Assembly (NCBI RefSeq): GCF_963082655.1
Contig: NC_081555.1
Location: 150,511,005-150,575,004 of the forward strand
Length of the DNA: 64,000 nucleotides
From: Stomoxys calcitrans
Taxonomy: Eukaryota > Arthropoda > Insecta > Diptera > Muscidae
Direction of reading: 5' to 3'
In this document: positions 21,613 to 30,620 of the stretch, piece after piece
Numbering within the stretch: the stretch's first letter is position 1
Layout: every line of letters begins with the position of its first letter
Translations under genes and position numbers: made by a program
The notes under the pieces: generated by a model
What the model was told of the DNA's origin: nothing
The model's database searches: none
Seen by the model: only the letters and a program-made list of their open reading frames with translations

Positions 21613-23118
21613 TATACCCTACACCACTACTGTGGTGCAGGGTATTATAACTTAGTGTATTAGTTTGTAACACCCAAAAGGAAGAGAGATAGACCCATTG
21701 ATATGTATACCGATCAACTCAGAATCACTTTCTGATTCGATTAAGCTACGTCCGTCTGTCTGTCCGTCTGTCTGTCCGTCTGTCTGTCTGTCCGTTTGTC
21801 CGTCTGTCTGTCTGTCTGTCCATGTTATTTTGTGTACAAACTAGAGGTCGCAATTTTCATCCGATCGTCTTTAATTTTCGGTCTAGAGACGAAGCCTATT
21901 GAAATTGGAAAAAATCGGTTCAGATTTGGATCTCCCATATATATGTTCGTCCGATTTGCATTAATACGGCAATAAAATGGTCATTTATTAACCGATTCCC
22001 TCGAAATTTGGCAGTGAGGATTTTTTTATGATTCCCGACATACCGAATGATTTTCATAGATATCGGTTCAGATTTGGACATAGCTCTTATTTATATATTC
22101 GTCCGATTTGCAGAAATACTGCTATAAAATGGTCATTTTTTAACCGATTTTCTCGAAATTTGGCAGTGAGGATTTTCTTATGACTCCCAAAATTGGAAGT
22201 GAATTTCATAGAAATCGGTTCAGATTTGGATATAGCTCCCATATATATGTTTCTCCGATTTGCATAAATACTGCAATGAAATGGTCATTTATTAACCGAT
22301 TCCTTCGAAATTTGGCAGGAAGGATTATTTTATGATTCCCGACATAACGAATGATTTTCATAGATAGCGGTTTAGATTTGGATATAGCTCTCATATATAT
22401 GTTCGTCCGATTTGCAGAAATACTGCTATAAAATGGTCATTTGTTAACCGATTTTCTCGAATATTGGCAGTGAGGATTTTCTTATGACTCCCGAAATAAA
22501 AGGTGAATTTCATAGAAATCGGTGAATTTCATAGAAATCGGTTCAGATTTAGACATAGCTCCCATATATATATATTCGACCGATTTTCAGTAATACTGCA
22601 ATAAAATGGTCATTTGTTAACCAATTCTCTTGAAATTTGTTAGGAAAGATTTTCTCTTGAGTCTTGACATTACTGGTGAATTTCATGGAAATCGGTGCAG
22701 ATTTAGATATAGCTATCATACATGTATATCGCCCGATTTTCACTTTTAGAGTCACAGCAAGCGCATTTATTGACCAATGTTGCCAAAATTTTGCCCAACG
22801 GTTTCATCGACTACTACTACAATATCTGAAAAGTTTGCTCGTAATCGGTTTTGATTTATATATAGCTTCCATATATATGTTCGTCATATTTTGGGTAATT
22901 TGCATTAATGTTGTCATTTGTCAACCGTAGTTATTACAGTTTGAAAATATTTGCTCGAAATTTGATACGGATTGTTTATTAACCCATCTGAAAACATCCG
23001 CCGATTTCCATCAAAATTGGTTCAGAATTGGATATAGCTTTCACTTTGTACTTCAAGTGTAGGTGTAGGGTATTATACAGTCGGCACCGCCCGATTTTTG
23101 CCCTTCCTTGCTTGTTTT
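21613..23118 (+). mobile_element. HINE-like type III, full-length reference copy
   Basis: The 5' palindrome at 21615-21644 pairs TACCCTACACCA with TGGTGCAGGGTA. The short-repeat block GTCCGTCTGTC lies at 21750-21822, then CAAACTAGAGGTCGCAATTT. About eight units of roughly 150 bp (GATTTGGATATAGCTCCCAT, GTTCGTCCGATTTGCA, AAATGGTCATTT, ACCGATTCCCTCGAAATTTG) follow. The 3' side has TGTAGGGTATTATA at 23064-23077, hairpin GTCGGCACCGCCCGAT at 23080-23095 and the end CCTTCCTTGCTTGTTTT. It is inserted at the 3' end of LINE-B copy 3. Confidence 0.85.
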
Positions 23119-23979
23119 AACCTATCCTTTACATAACCTTCACTAAAAAGTGCTCAAATTTTCAACGGATTTCCATGACATGACATGACACGATGATATA
23201 GTCTGCTGCTTCCTTCTTGTTCTTTGTTTTTAGAGAACTTTTTAAATGTTATTCCATATTCATTCTTTCTGTTCTGTTTCTTTATTTCTAAACTCCATTC
23301 AAATGTTTAACTTATTAAGTCTAGATTATTGTATGGGCCATTGCTATACAATCAATATTTATGTGTGTAATGACCCATACCATTGCATCTGCAAGTGTGT
23401 GTATTCAAGTAGCTATAACATAATCTGCCAGACATTGATGTGCCACCCATCGTATGCCACATTGTCTATGCTTGTGCATAGTGATTTCTTTGTATGCTCT
23501 CATAATTGAAAAGTGAAACTGTACATAAAATGTAATTAAGTTTAAATGTTAATTAAATACATGCACATAAGTGGTAATAACATGTATGACGGAAAACAGC
23601 ACATGTGAACAATTATCTTTATTTAATACCAATGGGAAGAGACCAATGGGTAAGTGAGCGTAAGTGTATGCGAATATTATATGGGCAATTTAAGTTAAGT
23701 ATAAGGAAAAATAGAATTTATGTTAAATAAATTGGAAATTAAAATGCACAGAAGCATTATTCTTGGAAAGTCAAAACACAACTTCATTGAGAACTTGCTA
23801 TGTGGCTGGGAGTGCGTATGATTATTAATGTACAACATGCGCACCCTAGCACAACCTGTTTTATGTTAGCACCTCTATTCATTGCTAGTCGATGTAGTGA
23901 ATAGACTTCTAGTTTTAAGTTTTAATTGGATAGTTTTTGATATCGCAAGACATCATGCTAACATCTGAAATGAAAACAA
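23119..23979. other. Single-copy-looking AT-rich island
   Basis: Contains a CATGACATGACATGACACGA mini-run at 23175-23194. No supported genes or shared repeats. Confidence 0.45.
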
Positions 23980-24060
23980 GTAAGGAAATGCAAAAGTCGG
24001 ATGGTGTATTAACTATATACCCTTATCCTTACCTATAAGTAATTCTACCTCCCTCCCTAA

Positions 24061-24138
24061 TGTTGACAACATTTTTGAGGTCCTGTGCCATTTGAAAAAT
24101 GGTATGACAGCCATGTAAAAACTTCACCCCAAAGAGGT
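24061..24138 (+). mobile_element. SINE body fragment
   Basis: TTGACAACATTTTTGAGGTC and GCCATGTAAAAACTTCACCC, then CAAAGAGGTT, correspond to GGCAACATTTGTGAGGTACA and GCCATGTAAAACTTCTCCCC in the SINE at 46268. A small internal duplication around GCCAT is present. Only about 78 bp remain. Confidence 0.6.
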
Positions 24139-24192
24139 TATCGGATGAAAATTGCGACCTGTCGGTAATTTGTAGACAAATTAAAATGGACA

Positions 24193-25290
24193 TGGATAGG
24201 TAGACGGACAGACAAACGGAAAAACAGACGGACGGACAGATAGACAGACGGACAGACAGATGGACAGGCAGACGGATAGATAGACGGACAGACAGACAGA
24301 AATATAAGTGGACAGACAGACAGAATATAAGTGGACAGACAGACAGAATATAAGTGGACAGACAGACATCCAGAAGGACAGACAGACGATACAGACGGAC
24401 AGACATGAAGAAGGACATACAGACGGATGGACAGATGGAAAGACAGACGGACAGAGAGAGGGACATACAGACGGACGGACGGATGGACAGACGGACGGAG
24501 AGACGGACGGTCAGACAAACGGACAGACAAACGGACAGACAGACGGACAGACAGACAGACGGACAGACGGACAGACAGACGGACAGACAGACGGATAGAC
24601 AGACGGACAGACAGACGGTCAGACAAACGGACAGACAGACAGACAGACGGACAGACAGACGGACAGACAGACGGACAGACAGACGGACAGACAGACGGAC
24701 AGACAGACGGACAGACAGACGGACAGATAGACGGACAGGCAGACGGAGGGACAGACGGACAGACAGACGGACAGACAGACCGAACGACAGACGGACAGGA
24801 AGACGGACAGACAGACAGACGGACAGACAGACGGACAGACAGACGGACAGACAGACGGACAGACAGACGGAAAGACAGACGGACAGACAGACGGACAGAC
24901 AGATGGACATACAGACAGATGGACAGACAGACGGACAGACAGACGGCCAGACAGACGAACAGACAGACGGACAGACAGACAGACGTACAGACAGACGGAC
25001 AGACAGACGGACAGACAGACGGACAGACAGACGGACAGACAGACGGACAGACAGACAGACGGACAGACAGACGGACAGACGGACAGACGGACAGACAGAC
25101 AGACGGACAGACAGACGGACAGACAGACGGACAGACAGACGGACGAAGAGACGCACAAACAGACGGACAGACAGGTGGACAGACAGACGTACAGACAGAC
25201 GGACAGACAGAAGGACAGACAGACAGTCAGACAGACAGACGGACAGACAGAGAGACAAACGCACAGACAGGCAGACGGACAGATATACGC
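24193..25290 (+). repeat. (CAGACAGACGGA)n microsatellite, ~1.1 kb
   Basis: A 12-bp unit GGACAGACAGAC repeated with scattered variants (GGACATACAGAC, GGAAAGACAGAC, units without the second CAGA). All six frames are open over long distances (QTDRRTDR or CLSVCLSV peptides), so the long frames here are artefacts. It occupies the position of the GACAGACGGAC block that every HINE carries in 20-70 bp. Confidence 0.95.
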
Positions 25291-25297
25291 ACAGATA

Positions 25298-26202
25298 TTG
25301 GATTGCCCAAAAAGTAATTGCAGATTTTTCGGTCGGCCAAATGAAGTTGATGATGACCAAATCAAAGCATTAATCGAATTCGATCGTCATGGAACTGAGC
25401 GTGAGATAGGAGAGAAGTTAAATATATCAAAATCAACCATTCATTATCACATAAAAAGTCTTGGACTGGTGAAAAAGCTTGATATTTGGGTACCACGTGT
25501 ATTGAAAGAAATTCATTTAACAAACCGAATCAACGCTTGTGATATGCACCTTAAACGCAATGAATTCGATCCGTTTTTAAAACGAATCATAACTGGAGAT
25601 GAAAAATGGATTGTTTACAACAACGTTAGTCGAAAATGATCATGGTCCAAGCATGGTGAACCAGCTCAAACCACTTTAAAGGCTGATATCCACCAAAAGA
25701 AGGTTGTGCTGTCTGTTTGGTGGGATTGGAAGGGTGTGGTATATTTTGAGCTGCTTCCAAGGAACCAAACGATTAATTCGGATGTTTACTGTCAACAATT
25801 GGACAAATTGAATACAGCCATCAAGGAGAAGGGACCAGAATTGGTCAATCGTAAAGGTGTCATATTCCACCAGGCCAACGCTTGACCGCACACATCTTTG
25901 GTCACTCGCCAAAAACTGAGTGAGCTTGGCTGGGAACTTTTGATGCATCCACCATATAGCCCTGACCTTGCACCATCAGACTACCATTTATTTCGATCTT
26001 TGCAGAACTCCTTAAATGGTAATAAAGGCCAGATAAAGGCCAGAAGTTCTATGAGCGTGGAATACTAAATTTGCCAGGAAGATGGCAAAAGGTTATCGAA
26101 CAAAAAGGCAATTATATATTTGATTAAAGTTCATTCTAAGTTTTATTAAAAATGCATTTACTTTCTTTTAAAAAATCCGTAATTACTTTTTGAGCAACCC
26201 AG
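25298..26202 (+). mobile_element. Mariner element, internally deleted
   Basis: Tc1/mariner DNA transposon. Left end TTGGATTGCCCAAAAAGTAA, right end TTACTTTTTGAGCAACCC, TA at 25296-25297 and 26203-26204. At 905 bp it is shorter than the usual ~1.3 kb: the left end is joined directly to the middle of the transposase gene. The final 80 bp (GATTAAAGTTCATTCTAAGT onward) are shared with the seven MITEs, so this lineage is the source of their ends. Confidence 0.92.
25328..26125 (+). pseudogene. Mariner transposase, inactivated
   Basis: Cut-and-paste transposase of the DD34D class. Seen: FGRPNEVDDDQIKALIE and INKSTIHYH-type second helix-turn-helix (EKLNISKSTIHYHIKSLG), WVPRVLKE, first Asp in ITGDEKW (25598-25600), VIFHQANA, then MHPPYSPDLAPSDYHLF with the third Asp at 25979-25981. 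The second catalytic Asp, expected in HQDNA, is Ala (GCC 25874-25876). TGA stops lie at 25637-25639 and 25883-25885; both could come from CGA by C-to-T change. There is a deletion after NSLNG, and the C-terminus NYIFD is followed by TAA at 26123-26125. The first ~80 residues are missing. Confidence 0.92.
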
Positions 26203-26226
26203 TAGAATGGCATAGCTTAATTGAAT

Positions 26227-26351
26227 GAATAAAGAAAATATGTCGAGACGCTATTGAAGAGGATATTCTACATCGCCTTATTCGTCTGTCAAATTTGAAA
26301 CTTGTTACGAATGGGAATGCTTTGTGTAACTTAGATATAGCTGCAACACTA
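26227..26351 (+). other. Short coding-like remnant of unknown origin
   Basis: A frame from about 26233 reads IKKICRDAIEEDILHRLIRL then SNLKLVTNGNALCNLDIAA without a stop up to the LINE-B tail. It looks protein-like but I do not recognise it. It is squeezed between the mariner/HINE debris and LINE-B copy 4. Confidence 0.25.
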
Positions 26352-26529
26352 CACTAGATTAGGTTAGGTTGAAAAGATGGTGCGTATATTAATCCGTCCC
26401 ATGCCACTACGGACATACACCTTAGTCAGTAAACGGCTTTTTGTGCGCTCTAAATACTAAAAAAGTAACCTCGAAGAAGAAAATCTATGTTAAGAATTCT
26501 GAGCTACTTACAAAATTCTTAAATGTTTT

Positions 26530-27165
26530 CCAAGCCACGCCCCTACGATGGTTCATGTCTGGTATTGTGTCCGTCCCCACCTAATTGCCGGCATCTGTTA
26601 GCCGCGAAAGCCGAGCAATGACATAGGAAATGCTCCAACATTTCATCATCTTTCCCGCATGCCGTACACATGCTATCATTTGCCGCACCGATTTTACATA
26701 AATGAGCTCGTAGTCCTTTGCGTCCCCTTATGATACCGAAAGCTATACTTCTGACTTCCTTTCAGTAATAGCCTCATTTTTTCGCGATCTAGATCTTTCC
26801 ATAGGATTTTCGCCTTTCTACCGACAATTGCGCAGTTCCACAGTGGTACATACGCATTCATCGCCTACTTCCTTAACTCGGACTGCGTCGACCCGAAAGA
26901 CTCAATGTATACCCCCAAGCCCACTCTGTCCTCTGGCTTTGATTCAACCGTGTAACATGATCTTCCAGATGGCAACACTAGCATTCCGTCAATTCAAGAG
27001 TGTGCCGCTGGCAGCAGTGCCTCGCACTCGACCTCAAGTGTCGTCTCAGGTATCAGATCGGAAAGCTCTTCCAAGTTTCCTATCGTCGCCTCTATTATAA
27101 CGCTATGGTATAAGCTGCTCCTCTCTTCAATCCATTCTCCCATCGCCCAAAGTCTGATAAATTCA
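26530..27165 (-). pseudogene. LINE-B copy 4 RNase H / C-terminal region, degraded
   Basis: Minus-strand matches to RNase H neighbours: VECEALLPAAHS-like sequence near 27010, a Gly/Ser-rich CYTVES segment, then GHxGxRAHLCKIGAANDSMC near 26670-26720, and LEHFLCHCSAFAANRC-like residues near 26590-26640. The central RNase H part is deleted (LGVYIES is joined to SFGSTQSELR near 26900). Confidence 0.6.
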
Positions 27166-28925
27166 GTGGCTGCCTCTCACTTAATCTGTATGTCGGTGGG
27201 TCGGATATCTAGAATAGTCTCCAGTGCCCTAGTGGGCGTGGTCCTCATCGCTCCTCCTATGCCAAGACAATATGTTCTCTGAACCTGTTGTATTATCCTT
27301 ATGTTGCCCATTTTCCCCTTCGAAGTCCACCAAACTACTGGGGCGTATGTGAGTATTGGTCTAATCACGCTCCTGTAGATCCAGTAGACTGTCCTAGGAT
27401 TCGAGCCTACGGCCCGTCTACATAGTGCTCAACCTCTGAGAGCCTTGTCGTTACGCTCCTGAATGTGACACTTCCAATTCAGTTTTCTGTCCTGATCAGA
27501 TCAGATATCAAAACTGTTTTATTGTGGAATCGTGGTACGTCAAATTGGCCCACCTTCGTCTTCCTCGTGAACAGGCAGATTTAAGACTTCTCTAGGTTAA
27601 CATTGAGACCCCTAGGTCTAGCCCAGTCATGTATCATCTGCAAGACCCTTCGGCCCTTCTGCATGGCTGGTTCAGATTCTCGCCTCATCGTTCCCCCTAT
27701 GGCAAGACGACATGTCATCTGAACCTGTTGTATTATCCTTATGTTGCCCTTTTTCCCCATCGCTGTCCACCAAACTACTGAGGCGTAAGTAAGTATCGTT
27801 CTAATCGCGCTCCTGTAGACTATCCTCGGATTCGAGCCTACGGCCCGTATACATAATGTTCAACATCTGAGTGCCTTCTCGGTACTCTGCTGAATGTGAC
27901 ACTTTCAATTCAGTTTTCTGTCTTGTCCTGACTGTTTTATTGAGGAATCGTGGTACGTCAAATTGGTCCACCTTCGTCTTCCTTGTGAACAGGCAGATTT
28001 CAGTCTTCTCTAGGTTAACATTGAGACCTCTAGGTCTTGCCCAGTCGTGTGCCATTTGCAAGACCATTTCGGCCCTTCTGCATGGCTGGTTCAGATCCTC
28101 GCCCCTTAGAAGCATCATAACATCGTCTGCGTAGCAGAGGTGTTCAAATACATCCTCCGTCAGCATCCATAATAAGTCATTTATGGTGGTCACCCATAGG
28201 AGTGGCAATAAAATGCCCCTGTGGCGTGCCCTGTGCCACTTTCTCCATTGAATTTATGTCATAGGACACAGAATTTATCCACCTGTTCCTTAGCATATGG
28301 TTTATGCATTCTCTAAGGATGAGATCCACCCGATACTGGTCTAAGGATTGGATCAATGATTCGGTCCTCACATTGTAAGAAGCCCTCTTGATGTCAATGC
28401 CGCCTGTTTGTTAGTTTTGTCATCGAAGGATTCTTCTATTTTATGCAACCTCATGCAGGACAGTATCCACCGACCTTTCCTTGACATAGGCATGGTTGTC
28501 ATACTCTTTGTCATAGTGTCCACAATACGTTCTATGGTTTTGGGAAGAAAGGACATAAGGCTTATGGGTCTTTGGTGTCCCATAACATGCCTCGTCAGGC
28601 TTGGGCATAAACACCACCCTTGCCTCCTGCCAGGCTTTCGGAGTATATGCTAGTCCTAGGCACGCTGTGAAAATTTTGGTCAGATGAGACGCCAGATAGT
28701 CTGCCTCTTTCTGTAGTAACGCCGGAAATATTCCATCAGGTCCGGGTGACTTAATGGGCTTGAAGCTCCTCGAGGATTCCTTCACCATAAATTCTGTAAT
28801 TATAAATCTTCGATCAACGTCATTATTCCAAGATTCCGGTATCTCCGTGAGTCTCGTCGTATCCTGTGGAGAATGGGGTTTCATCAGCCTCAAGAAGTCC
28901 TCCGTTGTCTCTGCTCTCACTATTA
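27166..28925 (-). pseudogene. LINE-B copy 4 reverse transcriptase
   Basis: Minus strand in order: AETTEDFLRLMKPHSPQDTT and WNNDVDRRFIITEFMVKESS (pre-RT), SFKPIKSPGPDGIFPALLQ (RT motif 1), LGLAYTPKAWQEARVVFMPK (motif 2a), GHQRPISLMSFLPKTIERIV (RPIS motif), GTPQG, LLWVTTINDLLWMLTEDVF, HLCYADDVMMLLRGEDLN (YADD at 28122-28133, intact), then HDWARPRGLNVNLEKTEICL and the thumb VIRPILTYAPVVWWTS. Frames are interrupted, for instance at the RPIS and GTPQG regions, so it is dead although all catalytic motifs can be seen. Confidence 0.82.
27250..28107 (-). repeat. Tandem duplication of ~420 bp inside LINE-B copy 4
   Basis: The palm-to-thumb segment (from NQPCRRAE through GLNVN, EKTE.CLFT, LNWKCHIQER, VIRPI, to the GGAMR region) is present twice, about 27690-28107 and 27250-27690, joined near 27690 where CAGATTCTCGCC meets TCATCGTTCC. 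Each unit has its own mutations, including a local duplication GATCAGATCAGATATC in the lower-coordinate unit. Confidence 0.8.
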
Positions 28926-30620
28926 TATAAATTTCGCATCTACCTATAAATATTGTAGAAAAGTAAGGAATCCATTCCGAATCACTGTAATTAGTCTTAA
29001 TTAAATTCACTGCAAAACATGATAATGTTCAGAGGCAGTGATCATATTTATTAAACAAATGAAAATGAAATAAATCTTCAACGAAAAAATTTAAATATCT
29101 CATATACGATGGAGTGCTTTGTCTGCAGGGGCAAATGACTTCATAGAGAAATTAAGAGACAAAAACCGAAAATATTCATACAAAATATTCACTACACACA
29201 ATGCAAATCAGTTAAATACACTACCTCTCTCTCTCTCTTTGTCTTGCTCTTTAGTTACACACACACACACACCTTCCCATTGACATTATGCACGAGCCAC
29301 AAATTCCATGCAAATTTCAGTGCACAAATAGAAAAGTGAAAATTAGATAATGTCACTTGATGAGAGTTGCCATGCAATCAGTGATGTGGCAGAGAGTCAT
29401 TGAGAGACAGGGCAGAGAGATAGAGTGCCTGTTTAATTGAAATGTATGCGCTGTGGTTTTATTATTTAAATTACGCTTAATATTGTAGATTGAACTGTGA
29501 ACTATTCTAATGAATTTAAATCGCAGTCAACATGATAATGTCTGAACAACTGACGACTGCTAGGGAAGGGGCATTGAAATATTTCTATGGATACACTCAA
29601 ACACACACACACATATATACATTCATATTCGTGGGTATTCCTAGGTGTATGCTTAACTATTGCAATTGCTGTTGGCAAACTTTGCAATACTGCGATGCAC
29701 TGATTACGTTAATCCCAGAGCTACAAAATTGTCTGTGTTTCATGCTGTGCTGGTTAAGCTGTGATAATATCCAATTCCATACAACTGTCTCGGCAGGCAT
29801 CCACGAGCTCTCTTGCTCATCAGCTAGTCAGCCAGTCATTCGTTCAGCTTCAGCTTTAGCTTGCTACTATATTGGCGATTCAATTTAAATTCCAAATCAT
29901 TTTGTGTGACCGCATAATTGTAAGAGGGTCTGTCGGTCGGTCATTGGGCTTGTCACTTTTTAAATTATGGTCTTGACATTTTTTCATCACTAAACAAAAA
30001 AAAAAGAAGTGAATTAGTGAACAAAAACTTATAAAAAAAATAAATAAATAGACAACAAACAAGAACAAATAGCTGGTGAAGCAGAGAAAGTGATATTTAA
30101 GTAAAAAACTTAAAAAGTGGGAGTGGGGAAGAAAAATTAATTGAAGCTGAAAGGTAAATTTCAATGATAAATTTTACAAAAATCAATTAAAAAAAAAATC
30201 TCTATCGGATATTGACCGGCTGCAGAACATAGAATAATCTGTTGCTATTGCAAATAGAACACAAAAAATACTTTTCAATCAAAATAAAATTTCAACAAAA
30301 GTTAGAATCAAAATCAAATTTCAAAAAAAAAGATTTTTTTTGAAAATCATATTTGAACCCAGGAAAAGTACATTTAAAAAAATTGTTTTATGAATATCAA
30401 TTTTCAACAAAATGTACTGTGTAAAACAAATTTCAATTGAATTTTCAATGAACACAAAGTGTTTATGGGGTTTTATCTTCAAATCTATTATCGACGAAAC
30501 TTCATTTTAATATCACTTTTTGCATTTCATATTTAACAACAAAGTGAAATTTTTTACGGGATTTTTAAATAATAATTGCCAACATTTCTCCAAAATTAGA
30601 TTTCGACGAAATTTGTTATG
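28926..30620. other. Single-copy-looking island, possible 5' UTR exon
   Basis: No repeats shared with the rest of the window. TC run at 29224-29240 and CA runs at 29258-29272 and 29600-29612. Between about 29840 and 30151 the composition changes to A-rich UTR-like sequence that ends GAAGCTGAAAGGTAAATTTC, a good splice-donor context (see findings). The last 400 bp repeat AAATTTCAACAAAA-like words. No coding exon recognised. Confidence 0.4.

Larger units (their letters stand above)
23980..26226 (-). mobile_element. HINE-like type III, broken by SINE piece, microsatellite and mariner
   Basis: Left: 3' end AAAACAAGTAAGGAAATGCA with a degenerate hairpin at about 23995-24012. Then a SINE fragment (24061-24138), then GGATGAAAATTGCGACCTG and ATTAAAATGGACATGG, the segment next to the short-repeat block in type III. 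The block is expanded to about 1.1 kb. The mariner relic follows, and after it CATAGCTTAATTGAAT (26210-26225) matches the type III TAGCTTAATCGAAT segment. The 150-bp units themselves are missing. Confidence 0.6.
26352..28925 (-). mobile_element. LINE-B copy 4, longest copy
   Basis: On the minus strand it begins with the region before RT (about 28925), covers the whole RT, a duplicated palm/thumb segment, RNase H, the Cys/His motif and the 3' UTR, and ends in CAACCTAACCTAATC at 26353-26367. It provides the most complete view of the LINE-B RT in this window. Many stops and frameshifts. Confidence 0.87.

Noticed and set aside
24029..25373. Very long frames (up to 443 codons, CLSVCLSV on minus and QTDRRTDR on plus)
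   Set aside because: They are open only because a 12-bp repeat has no stops in any frame. Both strands and several frames are equally open.
29532..29888. 118-codon plus-strand frame
   Set aside because: It includes a CA microsatellite and has no known domain; the region looks more like a promoter/UTR than coding.
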